Of a stretch of DNA of 64,000 bases, positions 1-11,299 are shown one piece after another. The DNA comes from Humulus lupulus (lineage: Eukaryota > Streptophyta > Magnoliopsida > Rosales > Cannabaceae), in assembly GCF_963169125.1 (NCBI RefSeq), contig NC_084793.1, positions 136,192,297 to 136,256,296 on the forward strand, read 5' to 3'. The position numbers were made by a program, and so were the translations under genes. Each line of letters starts with the position of its first letter. The first letter of the stretch is position 1. The notes below the pieces were generated by a model that saw only the letters and a program-made list of their open reading frames with translations, was not told the DNA's origin and did not search any database.

Positions 1-130
1 ACTTTCCTTGCCGCGGCACGAGACTCTCTGTTTCTCTTGTAGCGGCAGGGACTTTTCTCTGTAGCGGCAAGGACCTTTCTGATTTCCCTCGTAGCGGCAG
101 GGACTTTTCCCTGTAGCGGCAAGCTCTCAG
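1..130. repeat. GC-rich short tandem repeat
   Basis: Two imperfect units of about 50 bp, each containing the phrase GTAGCGGCAGGGACTTTT followed by a second GTAGCGGCAAG, run from the window edge to about position 125. The array may continue to the left. The repeated phrase resembles the short repeated GC-rich blocks seen inside the LTRs further along. It is probably part of a retrotransposon LTR, but I cannot assign a family. Confidence 0.4.
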
Positions 131-339
131 ATTTATGTACTTTTGTTCTTTTCTCGATTTTTTTCCTCTTTAACACTTTACTCCAATGGTTAGAATCCTA
201 CAAAATCATCATTCAACCAAAAATCATCAAAAATATACAATTATCCTTAAAAATAATAATTTAGATTAAATGAATCAAATTAACAAAACGATTCTAACTA
301 TCCCCAAACACACTACTTATGAACACAAAATCTGATAAG

Positions 340-917
340 TAGAAAGGTAAATTTTATACAAAAATATACTTATCAATAATCTAATGGAAGAGAAGAAAAC
401 ACCAAGGATTTATAGTGGTTCGGCCCCAAAAGATGGTAATGACCTACGTCCACTTAGTGCTATCATTAAGATTGAATCTTAAAGCAGTGATCAAAGAACT
501 AGGTTTCTTGAGTTTCACAAACCTTGGATGAAATACAATAAAATGATGGATAATTGCACTATAGCTCTCTCTTTTTCTCTATCTTAGCAAAAAGATCCAG
601 GAATCAAAAGTCCCTTCCTTGAGCTATTTCATGTATATTTATAGGCTCAAGGAGGGATACATATGCCAACGTGCCCTATCTTTCCTTAATAATCGCGTAT
701 CAAGATAATAATGAATAAATATTCCATGAAATTATTATAAGATTATAGTTTAAGAAGGAAATAAATCAGGTTGTACGACCAGCCTGGTCGTATGTAAAAA
801 TTAACCCCTGGCGAAGCGATGTGCTTCTGGTTGATAGTCGAGTAGTACTTCTGCCACGTGTCAACTACGTGTGAGAAATCCTTGCCACGTCATCTCCAGC
901 CATTTTTAGGGTAAACA
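340..917 (-). mobile_element. LTR-like fragment, antisense
   Basis: On the minus strand the segment opens with TGTTTACCC at 917 and has a TATA-like CCTATAAATA near 635-645. It also contains ACACGTGGC-type motifs that recur in the Tat-type LTRs at 44528 and 55684. The inner boundary near 340 is a guess and no target-site duplication was found. No coding sequence is visible. I read it as an old LTR or LTR piece. Confidence 0.4.
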
Positions 918-2053
918 GATACCAATTTATCTTAGTTAATAAATCTACCATAATTTCTCTTTTCTTCTAAAAAATACATAACTTGTGAAACTATCCAAAA
1001 TTGACCTAATCACCTTTGATAGTTCTAGATGATTTTATCCAAGTTACAATGGGGACCATGGGCCTATGAAATCAAACTCCAATAATTTATCATAAATCTA
1101 ACAAATAAATTTACTAACTTATTAATTCCTCGTGACTCCACTATAGACTCGGAATTGCACCCTTGAATTCATAGAACACTCTATAACAAATATAGATACG
1201 ATATTATTTATCCATTGTTACAACCATAATTTTCACTCAATCCTCTATAGATGGTCTACAATGAGATAAGACTAAAATACCGTTTTACCCATCATTGTAT
1301 TTTATCCTTAAAACACTTAGTTCCTTGTAAATGATAGTTTAGTAAACTAATTTAATTACTGAAATGAGATCTCCAACATTTAACACCTTGAACCAAACTA
1401 AAAGGAAACCATCATTTAACTTCTTCATCAGAAGCTATAGATGTTCATATCTATGATTAACACTCCCACTCAATTATACTACCGAGTTCCCAAGATGTAA
1501 GTATGGGCTAGTCCGTAGGGTAACTGGTAACGAACAAGTCAAAGAACTCAAATAATACAATAAGTTAGAATACTAAGCACTCAGAATTGAGATTGAATTG
1601 ACCTATGGTCAACTATATGATATGACTAGAATAGATAATAACGGTATGTTTACTTATCTTATCAACTGTCAATATCGGTCCGGTTCGATGTAATAAATAC
1701 ATCCGATCTTATCTACTTTGCTAATGTTCTAGAAAGAACACAAGACTAAAATGTGTAAGTAGATCATATCATAGATTGGCAAGTAAGAGTAAATCATGTG
1801 CACTGACTAATCTTAGGACTAACTTATTTTGAACATATAATCATATTTATATTCCACTGTGATTACATCACTATAAATACGATTAGCTATATGCTCAGGA
1901 TTTAATAGAAGTTTATATTAAGCAAATAATTATGAAAATAAAACATGTGAGCAAAGTGATTGACCGAGTCAAAAAATGATTTCTATTCTTTTATTGATAA
2001 TAAAATGAGATTAAAAAGAATTTGGGTTTTAATTAGGGCATAAAACCCCAACA
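918..2053 (-). mobile_element. LTR-like segment, possibly Copia
   Basis: Read on the minus strand, the right edge begins TGTTGGGGTTTTATGCCC, a start typical of plant Ty1/copia LTRs as I know them. The remainder is AT-rich and non-coding. The left limit of the LTR is not clear; it may be near 1380, leaving 918-1380 unassigned. No matching target-site duplication was recognised. Confidence 0.35.
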
Positions 2054-2169
2054 TACCCATCAATCTATTTAAGCCATCTTCAACTGTGTAGTCCCATACC
2101 TACACAGTCTTAAAATCATCACATTTGACCTTCCCCAAGCAATGTGGGATTGCACAGCTTTTTACTCGG
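2054..2169 (-). other. Short TRIM-like or leader-like fragment
   Basis: On the minus strand this contains CAATCCCACATTGCTTGGGG, a phrase common at the start of small plant LTR elements such as TRIM/Cassandra types. It lies between the protease remnant and the LTR-like segment. The 5S-like promoter expected in Cassandra is not visible, so the assignment is tentative. Confidence 0.2.
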
Positions 2170-3056
2170 TCTTTCCCCCTGCGGATCACAAGATTCTAAC
2201 TGTCACAAAGAGTGTGTAGCACCAGAATCAATCAAAACAGTATAAGAGGTTCCAACACTAGAAAGCTAACCTATCACTACTGAGGGACAAGCCTCATCTT
2301 CTGCCTGTGTCAGTGCGAACACTCGAGCTGGGGTCGAGCTGTCCGCCTTCCTTTGTTCTTCCTTTCTTGCTTTCGGGAAATCTTTCCTTTAGTGTCCCAC
2401 TATCTCGCACAAAAAGAAGGTATTTTCCCAACACTCTCCTATGTGCAGCCTCTTACATCTGGCGCACTCTGGAAAGGTCCTTCAACCCTCATTGCCGCCT
2501 TGGTGGCCTACGTGAATACTACGTGGTCTCTTTTCTAGGCTTGGAGCTGAAAAGGCATATGAAGCCTTCCTTTTCTAATCATTGGGGCCCCCGCCCCTAC
2601 CTGAACCCATGAATGGAGGTCCCGTCCTCCTAATGTCTCTCCTGGTTGTGTTCTCGCGCTAGATTTTGTTCTCTGTGCCCTCAGCAGCAATGGCCTTCTC
2701 TACCACCTGTACATAAGTCGTCACCCCTGACACGATGGTAATGTGAACATCTCAGGCTATCATAGGTTGTAGCCTCTGAAGGAATCCTTCCTTCCTTATC
2801 CCATCAGTGGGCACCAAGTCTGCAGCGAACTTGGCTAATCTATCAAACCTTATTTCATACTCTATCACTGACATATTCCTTTGAAACAGTTTAGTAAACT
2901 CTTCAGCTTTTGCAGCCCTAATGGCATCATTGTAATACTTTTCATTGAACAGAGTTCTAAATTCTTCCCAATCTCGGGTATTGACGTTTCTGGTCTGGGA
3001 TATCACGTCCCACCAAATTCGGGCATCCTCCCGAAACATGTATGAGGCACAGGCCA
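2170..3056 (-). pseudogene. gag (C-terminal part) and protease remnant of element D
   Basis: The minus strand from 3056 to about 2752 encodes the retrotransposon gag core: REDARIWW, then a region ending near DLVPTDGIRK. Further left, around 2235-2290, the frame gives [10 protein letters not shown], the aspartic protease active site (DSG), followed at once by a stop. Frameshifts and stops separate the two. The zinc-knuckle region between them is degraded. The gag core continues across the inserted LTR into 7621-8053, where the residues just before the break (GNERVA) join those after it (CASYMFRED). The piece is non-functional. Confidence 0.75.
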
Positions 3057-4046
3057 TGTAACGCCCTGGTTAACCAAGACTAAAAGACTAAGTCAAGGTC
3101 AGGTATCAAAAAGTTTGGTCAACAAGTTGATTATTTTTCATTAAAATATTAAGTTTACACACGGGATCAAATATTACAGACTTGAAAAAAAAAAACAAAT
3201 AGAATACAACTTAGTCGTCCTAAGCGACAAAATAGAGGTCAACCCTAGTTCCTCCCAAGCTATCCCGACCGTGGCGATCGGGCAGGCTGCTTATGTACAC
3301 ACTGCCCTTGAAGTTCTCAAACTCATGGCTGGTCCGGCTATCCCTTACCCTTACCTGCACCACTTAGTACCCGTGAGGCAGGGCTCAGCAAGAAAACTTA
3401 AATTAGCATGCACAACTAGGCAACAACATAACAATGGTAAATATAAATCATTAGATCAAATCAATATTAAGATATAAACAATCAACCTAACAGTAACTGT
3501 GACAGTCAGAATGCATAAACCAAACTCATCAATTAAATAGAAATAGTGCAGTGCAAACCACACTTATGTTTATTGTATAATGTCTAGGCTCGATGCCCTT
3601 AGGCTGAGTCCTCTGGTCTTATAGTCGACCCCAGCTGCCTTAGGCCGGACTGCATTTCGAACGCTTGTTGTCAGCCTCTGGCAGCCTTAGGCCGGCCTGT
3701 AAAGAGATATAATCATAAATGCACAATGCATAACAAGTAGTCAATGGCAGCGTGTACAAGCATGCCTATCCATATATTCTCATATACAAATAAGTTCTTA
3801 TTCATAACATATTCATTAATAGGGGTTTAAGCCCTATTCACAACCCTGGTGCATTTTTCTTACCTCAAATCCCGAGCAGCTAGTATGTGGCAGCCCCGAG
3901 CACGATCCCTAATCCTGAGCCCTTGTGGTATAACCTAGTCACAATGCGATAATGGATAACCATTAAAATCCTAAACCAATTAAAAGCTTTGGAATAAATT
4001 ACTAGCCTCCAGGACTTCGAATTCTACTAAATCGAGTAACAGAAAT

Positions 4047-6299
4047 TGTAATGCCCTGGTTACCCCAGAACCGTTATGGTGAACGGTGAACTGGAAATTT
4101 GACCCGCTACCCGAGTCCTTTGGTTAAAAACATGTTCTAAGTGTTATTAACAGGCTAAGGTAGAAAATTCAATAAAAAGGAAAGTATTTGTTTTATTTAA
4201 TACATAAAACTGTTCATGGGCCCACAAGAACATTACAAGTTATTTACAACTCAAAAAGGTCATTACTGTTTCAAAATTACAACTTCGCCGACCTAAGCGG
4301 CAAAAATAGGGTAAACCCCTTAGTTCCTCTGAGAACTCCTTGGCCGTGGTGGTCAAGCGGCCGAATATGTACACATCACCACCTAAGCTCTCCACTCAAG
4401 GCTGGGTGAGCTTTTCTTTCCCTTTACCTGCACCACATAGCACCCATGAGCCAAAGCCTAGCAAGAAAACACAATATTATATGTAGCATTACCCAATGAT
4501 TATCATTGTAATCACACAGAGCTTATAGCTCTTAAACAGATGAGTGAATATCACTTGAGGTTCTAGAAAACCATACTACGTGATTGACAAGCAATTCATC
4601 AATTTAAACAGAAGAGTGGCTGCTAGGTAAGCCACTAGCCTCAAACAGATGAGAGACTGATAGGTAAGTCTCTAACTTAACAGATGAGTGACTGATGGGT
4701 AAGTCACACAAGCGCTTATAATATTCAACGAACTTGAGGTCGGTCCGACATTATTGCTCTTTGAGTCATCCAATGCAGATATCGATTAGATCTAATCTTT
4801 ATTGGCTTGCATTGAACACGCTAAGGCTGTCCTGACTTATGAGTCAGCACTCTGTGACCAGTGCCCAGTACCACTGCCGAACTTGGCTAATGAGCCACAG
4901 CTTCACAGTTGATACTGACACCTTTGTCAAATCTGACTAATTAGTCAGTACCATGCACAAGTGAGCATGATTTGCTAAGCATTCAATAATCAATCCATGT
5001 TCACATTTACACAATCAACATGCCTCATGATCAACCACGCATGTCACATATGAGGTGCAGTTTTCTTACCTCTGATTTGAGCTAGAATGAATAGAAGAAC
5101 AACCCTTGAGAACGGTCTAGCTTTTAGTCCTTTAGCAATCACCTAATCATAACAAATTATAGGATACCATCAATAAAATGATAATCAAGGATTCCCAAAC
5201 CAAAATCTAGCCTCCGGGACATCAATCCAAACTAATCCGAGTAGTAGGAGTGATCCCGAGGCCTAAAACCATGTTCCCGGGGCCAAAACACTCAAACGGG
5301 CTCAACCCTGCTCAAGGGCTGCGGCTCTGGCATCAAGGGCCGCGGCCCCCAGCAGGCACAACTTCCCCACCTTCTTCTTCAAGCAAGGGCCGCGGCTCTC
5401 CAAGAACAGGGTCGTGGCGCCCAACCCAGAACATGCCCAAACTCGTCCTCCTTCATCCCAAAGCCTCCAAAATCATACCTAAACATTCCCAAATCTTCAA
5501 ACCAAAGTTCCCAAGCTTCCCAATGCTCCAAAAGCATCAAAACCCAAGGCTTAGTCGAGCCAATAACTCAACGATTCACAAAAGCCAATTATAAGCTTAG
5601 AAACTCTAAAATTTCAAAACTTTAAACTTAAATTACCTTTGATTAGGTTGTTTCTCATCAAATCCTTCGGTCAAGAAGCTTCTAATCTTTCCTAGGATCG
5701 CTATGCCTTGATCCTCACTTGATTCCGACTCCTAGAACTCAAGATATCTTCGAAAACGCTTCGAACGGTGAAAATGAGCTAACAGGAAAGAACGAGAGGT
5801 TTTCTAACGTACGTTCTATCTGACAAGCTACTTCAAGCTTAAGTAACCTCAAATAAAACCTAGTGCTCGGGGTCCCAAAAATACTCCCGGATGTATTGTA
5901 GTCAAAACTTCCAGAATTTCACCCTGATCTCCATAACTCCCAATTTATCATCAAATAAACATTCTTATTACCCAATAATTGACCCCGTTATGACAAAACC
6001 GCTAATCCACTAAATAGGACCGTCTCATGTCAAATAGCTCGAATATATCTCCATAATAATGGAATCCCATTCACAAATCACATTATGCACCAAAACACAT
6101 AAGTTTACCCTCAATGGGCCAAATTATCAAAACATCATAATATTTCAAATGTGGACCCACATGCATGCATATAACATCATATTATAATATAATTCACATA
6201 AACATGCATATATTCATTTAATGGCATAATTAAACAGTTATGGCCCTCCCGGCCTACTAAACCGCCACTAAACCACATCGGAGAATTCGGGGCATTATA
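4047..6299. mobile_element. Solo LTR nested inside the solo LTR
   Basis: It starts TGTAATGCCCTGG and ends GGGGCATTATA, where the last bases are mutated from ACA. It is flanked on both sides by a perfect 5-bp duplication GAAAT (4042-4046 and 6300-6304). Length is 2253 bp. Inside are degenerate repeats of about 45 bp (4555-4700, with GATGAGTGACTGATGGGTAAG-like units) and a GC-rich palindromic block at 5320-5430. No primer site or internal domain is present, so it is a solo LTR left by LTR-LTR recombination. Confidence 0.85.
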
Positions 6300-6903
6300 G
6301 AAATTGTCCCGAGCGCTTAGGTTTAAATCCTCGAGCCTAAAAACCCAATTTTGGCTAAGGTTGCCTAGGCGGGCCACGACCTGGCCCTAAGGGTCGCGGC
6401 GCGCCCCCAAGTCAGAGGCACCAGCCCCCAAGTCCCAAAGGTAGGTGGGCCGTCACTGGCCCCTTTAGGGCCGCGACATGCCTATGAAATAGCAAGCCCC
6501 CAAGGCTCTTGGGATCACGCGGGCCGCGACGCGCCCCTGTGAACCTAGAAATCCTAGGGCTTTTCAATGTTTTCTCCCAACCTAAGCTACCAGAATTCAC
6601 CTCAAACATGTGCTAAATCTAGAATTGAGCATAAAACTCTCAATAACACATCTTAAACAACACATGTGACCTATAATACCAGCTCAAACTACCTTAAATC
6701 CCAAAATCATAAGCTAACTAAGCATCCCTAAGCACACCCAAAACCAACCCATAATTTTAGCAGATCAAGGTTTATAATCTTACCTCAACAATAACTTGAT
6801 CCCTCTTGAGTTGTTCCACTCTAGTCCTAGCTTAAATCCTTAATTTCCAGCCTCAATTAGCAAGCCCTCCTTCCCAAAATCCTAAGGCTTATGCAAAGCT
6901 CCA

Positions 6904-6928
6904 AGAGAGAGAGAGAGAGAGAGAGAGA
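6904..6928. repeat. (GA)n microsatellite in LTR
   Basis: A run of alternating GA lies just upstream of the GC-poor end of the LTR. GA runs recur in other LTRs of this window (9982-10035 and near 33571-33590). Confidence 0.8.
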
Positions 6929-7620
6929 ATCACGAGGGAGAAAAGGAAAGAGCTAAGAGTGTTAATCCTTTAGCTTCTGGTTTCATCTAGGCTTCCTAAG
7001 GCCTTTAGGCAGCTTAAGCAGTCCAAGGGTGAAGTATATCCTTATGATAAAAAGACCATAATGCCCCTTAAGCATACTTTTAGCCTTTAATAGCCCCAAG
7101 GGCATTATCATCATTAGTCTCAACTTCCACTAATCCTCAATTTGCCCTATAAATTCCCAATTAATCCCAACATGCCCAATTAATCTCCAAATAATTGCTC
7201 GCTACCCTATAAATTATGAATACGCACTAGGTCCCCAAAATACCCCTAGGCTCATCCCGAGCCAGGTGTTTGATCCTGAGGTGACTATTCCACTAACCCG
7301 CTCACTAGGATCGTCTCGGACCACACATCTCAAATATATCCCCATAACATTGGGGTTTCACTCACAATACATAAATAATGCAAATATACACTCAATGGGT
7401 CAAAAATTACAGATATACCCGCCTTAACAGGAACGGGCTGACATGCATATTTAATACTCATAAACATCCATGTATATATATTCATATTATCATATAAATT
7501 ATGTATGCCACGTAGTCACACATTTATTCACTGAATTCAACATATATATATTATTATGCCCTCCAGGCACAGTGATCAAGGCACTTAACCTTAATTGTAA
7601 ATTCAGGATGGTACATGCCA

Positions 7621-8053
7621 CCCTCTCATTACCAACTACCCGCATGAAATCCAGGATAGTGGTAATCATACTAATCCACTGCTCGGCCTTAGCCGGATAT
7701 GCACTGCCCTAAAAAATTGGAGGGTGTTATTTCTTGAACCTTTCATAAAGAGGCTCCCATCTTTTCCCAGCCTTTGGCGGCAGTTCTACTATTGGAACCA
7801 TCACAAGTGGTACCTCTAGCAAAATGTTCCCTGCAGGAACCTATTTTTGTCTCAGGAGGTGGATTTCTTCTTCTTGCCTCAATAGCCTGGCTTGCATATC
7901 AGCAAGCACTTGCTGCCAGTTCTCAGGAGCTGGCAGATGCCAGTTCTCAGGAGCTAGCGGAGGGGTCTGACCCTGATTATCATTCTGACCCTGTCTATTA
8001 TTCTAGCCCTGATCTTCTTGACCAGCTGATGGATCTATCTGCCTTGGAAGCAT
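7621..8053 (-). pseudogene. gag N-terminal part of element D
   Basis: The minus strand reads from an ATG at 8053: MLPRQIDPSAGQEDQG, a stop, then PENWQQVLADMQARLLRQ, then WEPLYERFKK, then a region matching the 'LKAEQW..MITTILDFMR' gag segment of element B. At least two stops break it. It ends exactly at the inserted solo LTR and resumes at 3056. This is the N-terminal half of a Tekay gag, the structural protein that forms the retrotransposon particle. Confidence 0.7.
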
Positions 8054-8159
8054 ACTTCCAAGCTTGTACATTGCTGCAATAATCATTTCAACCAGTTAGG
8101 TAGTAATAATTAAACCACTTGTTTCCTGACGGTCCAAGACCAAACAAACACACAGATGC

Positions 8160-8460
8160 AATGCTAATAAGCATGCCAATGCATACTATATTCAAACATA
8201 GTGCTAATAAGCACTTCCTAAAATTCATCAGCAAATAGCAATGCTAATAAGCATTTTCTGGCACTCATAAACAATTAACAATGCTAATAATCATTTTATG
8301 ACATTCTTAACCAAATAACAATGTGAATAAACATTTTCTGACATACATGTATCTATGACAGCGCTAATGAGTGTGTCCTGACCTACATGTCCATATAACA
8401 TCGCTAATAAGTGTTTCCCCTACATTCGCAAGCAATGTCAGTGCTAATAAGCACATCGTT
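8160..8460 (-). repeat. Leader repeat of eight hairpin-forming units
   Basis: Eight units centred on a TAATAA-type core recur at about 40-bp spacing between the gag start and the (missing) primer site. In several the core is flanked by perfect short inverted arms: AGTGC/GCACT at 8200-8215, AATGC/GCATT at 8240-8255 and AATGT/ACATT at 8320-8335. The arms differ between units but keep pairing. Two units (near 8361 and 8402) carry arms that pair poorly. The neighbouring leader also matches the leader of element B (tatagggcctggcccttga-like text). A structural role in the element's RNA is inferred. Confidence 0.6.
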
Positions 8461-8525
8461 ATCATTCATGCAATAGTCAAGGGCCAGGCCCTATCAAAAT
8501 ATCTCATGCTACCTAATAATGCAAG

Positions 8526-9756
8526 AAAATAAGGAATTTATATCTTATGATATTCAAACTCTTCTAAATTTTGTACAATATCAACAATAAAAAATTAAAA
8601 CTATAAAAAAACATATCTCCAATGCTAACTCCAATGCAATTGTCAACTAATTCTCCAATGCAAATTTTTAGGTCTAGTAAGAAAACAATGAATACAAGTC
8701 TCTAAACCAAACTGGGGTCCTCTCTTTCAATTACAATATAAATAAATATATATATATAGATAAACTTTGATAATCAATACATATAGTAAGTGATCATAAA
8801 AGACAATATAAGTTATTATACCATTATGAGAAAGTGCCATTGTAAATGCTCTTCTAGAAAAATGATTTTAACAAATTGTTTGTTCACAGGTCATTCAAAA
8901 TCATCATTATAATTGCAGAAAGATGTGTCCAATATGCTTATAGGTATTCCATCAAACACTTATTGTTCTTATTGAATCATTGAAAGAAAGATAAATAGAG
9001 AAGCATTGAAATGCCTCTGCATAAAACAAATATACATATGAGTTTTTTTAGATTCTTTCTTTCATTGTAGATAATTGCTTCAGTTAATATAGACAGTAGC
9101 TAAATTATTGTACCTTAACGAAAATAGAATTTTTGAAAGAAAAAGCATAACAACAAACAAACAAACAAACAAGAAAAGCTAAAAATAAAATACTACCATG
9201 GGTATTGTTAATTATTAGTTAACGATGCTACAACAACATAAGAATACCATCTTGTTTTTAGGGAGATATATAAATTTCAATAATCATTGCAAGAGAAAAC
9301 TGTCAAAATGGATTGTTTACCTGAAGAGATAGGTAGTATCTCTGGTCGTATCGTGCATGTGAGCTTTGAAGACTGAAGTGATGAAAAAGCTTTATGGGTT
9401 ACAATCAACTGAATCTAGAGAAGTAATTGGAGCATTCCTACTAGTTTTTTAAACTTAGATGATTAATAACAAGAAGCAGGTCGTGAAAGATGGATCTGGA
9501 AAAAAAAAAAAAAAGGAAGGCTTTTGGGGATTTTGGGCATGAGATTATGAGCATCTTGTTCTATATATGAGAGTTTTAAAAAATACAGAGTAGTCAGGGA
9601 GGGTTAATACCTGACCCACTTGAATCAATAGTGGGGCGGGACGGGGCGAGTCGGTATCCCGCCCTGAATCATGCCCCATTTTTTTTTAGGCAAAGACGCC
9701 CTGTCGGGTCGAGGCCCCGACTCGCCCCGCCCTACCGCCACATTTTACCATGCCTA
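8526..9756. other. AT-rich insert of unknown origin
   Basis: This replaces the primer site and inner LTR of element D. It has a run of AAAC units near 9150-9175, a poly-A of about 14 at 9500, and a GC-rich strip (9632-9756) with GGGGCGGGACGGGG-type text ending in ACCATGCCTA. That strip resembles the ends of GC-rich hAT elements. I found no matching left end or duplication, and no convincing coding frame. Confidence 0.3.
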
Positions 9757-9977
9757 ATCGTAAAACAACCTAATAACACCCAAGATCTTAAAAATCATCA
9801 CTTGAGCTTCAAAGCTCAAGAACACACCCAAAAAAGAAAAGAACACAAACAACTTGGAGAGAATCGCTACCTCAACTTGATGAATTCGAAATCCTATAAT
9901 TCCTCCTCCAATCTTCTAATCCTCAAGTGCAAGGCTCCAATTTGCTCCTAACTCCCAAACCCTTCTAAGAAGGTAAC

Positions 9978-10037
<60 letters not shown>

Positions 10038-10668
10038 CTAAGAATGTGAATTGTGTGGAAACTTGAGACTCAATTGAGTCTTAGCTGCACAAGGGCAAAA
10101 GACCATAATACCCCTACCTCCTATGTCTCTTAACAAAGCACATAAGGGCAAAAATGTCATTTGACACCCATTTCCCACTACACCTCAAATTTCACCATCA
10201 ATTCTCAATTAAATCCATTCAACCCCAATATTCATCAAATAAATTCTCATTACCCAATAAACCCTTGTAGTTTACCAAATTACCAAACTATCCCTAGGCT
10301 CACCTCGAGCCGAGTATTAATCTCCGTTGTGACTTTTTCGCCAAATTGATCACTAGGATCGCCTCGTGCCGAATATCTCTAATATATCCACATAATAATG
10401 TGGTTCTGCTCAAAAAGCATATATAATTGTAGATATACCTTCAGCGGGTCAAAATTACGAAAATGCCATTTTTAACAGAAACGGGGCCACATGCATATCT
10501 AATACACTTAAACATGCATAAGCAGTCATATCATAATATTACTCATATAATTGAAATAATCATATATATAATCACAATTAAATCATATTAACACATAAGA
10601 ATCCAATTATGCTCTCTTGGCACACTAATCAAGGCACTAAGCCTTATTAGCAAACTTGGGACGTTACT
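9757..10668 (-). mobile_element. Partial 5' LTR of element D
   Basis: The sequence follows the usual order of the outer half of the Tekay LTRs in this window. First comes a GA run, then 'agggcaaaagaccataatacc', then 'ctcgagccgagtattaatctccgttgtgac', then a 'cataataatgtgg' strip and an end 'aaacttgggacgttac'. The terminal CA is lost. To the right the Tat1 gag/protease text begins at once, so this edge probably marks insertion of D into Tat1. Confidence 0.6.
9982..10035. repeat. (GA)n microsatellite
   Basis: About 27 GA dinucleotides in an uninterrupted run inside the LTR of element D. Confidence 0.95.
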
Positions 10669-10673
10669 GTTTT

Positions 10674-11295
10674 TTAGCAACAGCAGGAGGGTGATGACCA
10701 ATGGGTCATTATGTGGAAATTGTACGTGAGAGGCATCATCCTCAGTGAAGGTTATTGGCTAGGACTCCACCTTTTGTTGTTTTGGAGCTCATGGCTCCAT
10801 AATGTAAGGAGTACCATCCTTTGTTTTTAACTCCTGAACATACCTCTTTTGGGCATGCCTGCTCGTTCCATCAAAATGGGGTTCTCCAGAGATGGTTAAT
10901 ATCGTTTCCATCAATCGAAGGTGGCCGATTATCTTCCCAAGATGGGGGTGCCACGAGTTGAGGTGGTGTTGCAGGTTGAACTGGTGCTGCCCTTTGATTT
11001 TGTGGGGCATGTCCTTGGTTATTGCCTCTATTCTAAACATACTACCTGAGGTAACCTCTTGATATGAGACTTTTGATCTCATCTTTTAGCTACATGCATT
11101 CCTCTATCATGTGTCCAATGTCCCTATAGAACCTGCAATACTTGTTCTAATCTCTTTTGGCGCGTTGATTGCGCATAGGCTCAAGTCACCGAAATGGGAC
11201 CTGATTTTCATTCGCCACATAAATGCTTTCCCGAGTCTCTGTTAGGTCGATATACGATGAATAAGGAGAGTAATATCTGTTTTCCTGAAAAGTTA
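10674..11295 (-). pseudogene. Tat1 gag C-terminus and protease lead-in
   Basis: The minus strand gives RYYSPYSSYIDLTETRE, then KYCRFYRDIGHMIEECM..LKDEI, the Cys/His-containing end of Tat gag. After a gap it gives ITFTEDDA...PHNDPLVI, the conserved segment just before the Tat aspartic protease. Stops interrupt it (for example before LEPMRNQ). The protease itself is cut off at 10674 by element D's LTR. The motif order matches the homologous stretch of Tat2 at 58730-59190. Confidence 0.65.
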
Positions 11296-11299
11296 ATTT

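Larger units (their letters stand above)
3057..7615. mobile_element. Solo LTR inserted in element D gag (outer of a nested pair)
   Basis: It starts TGTAACGCCCTGG and ends GGATGGTACA. The flanks are GGCCA (3052-3056) and TGCCA (7616-7620), a 5-bp target-site duplication with one change. Removing the segment restores the gag reading ...ERVA/CASY... on the minus strand, which proves the insertion. Without its own nested insert it is about 2.3 kb, the length of the other Tekay LTRs here. It holds no coding sequence, only GC-rich blocks (6360-6540) and a GA run (6904-6928). The palindromic ends leave the orientation undecided. Confidence 0.85.
2170..10668 (-). mobile_element. Element D: degraded Tekay-type Ty3/gypsy retrotransposon
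   Basis: Reading right to left on the minus strand, this contains part of the 5' LTR (9757-10668), a leader (8054-8525), gag in two pieces (7621-8053 and about 2650-3056) and a protease fragment (near 2170-2300). RT, RNase H and integrase are gone. The gag is split by a solo LTR at 3057-7615. The primer site and the inner part of the 5' LTR are missing and replaced by about 1.2 kb of unrelated AT-rich DNA. The assignment rests on close similarity of the gag and leader to element B. Confidence 0.7.

Noticed and set aside
5250..5594. A 114-codon Pro-rich plus-strand frame
   Set aside because: It lies wholly inside the inner solo LTR and consists of its GC-rich block; other LTRs have similar chance frames.
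7774..8082. A 102-codon plus-strand frame with repeated Ser-Gln-Glu-Leu text
   Set aside because: It is the antisense of the gag N-terminus of element D, whose minus-strand reading gives recognised gag text.
8160..8460. Leader repeat as a CRISPR array or microRNA cluster
   Set aside because: The units are short and imperfect, the spacers are not unique sequences of constant length, and the arms of 4-5 bases are far too short for a microRNA.
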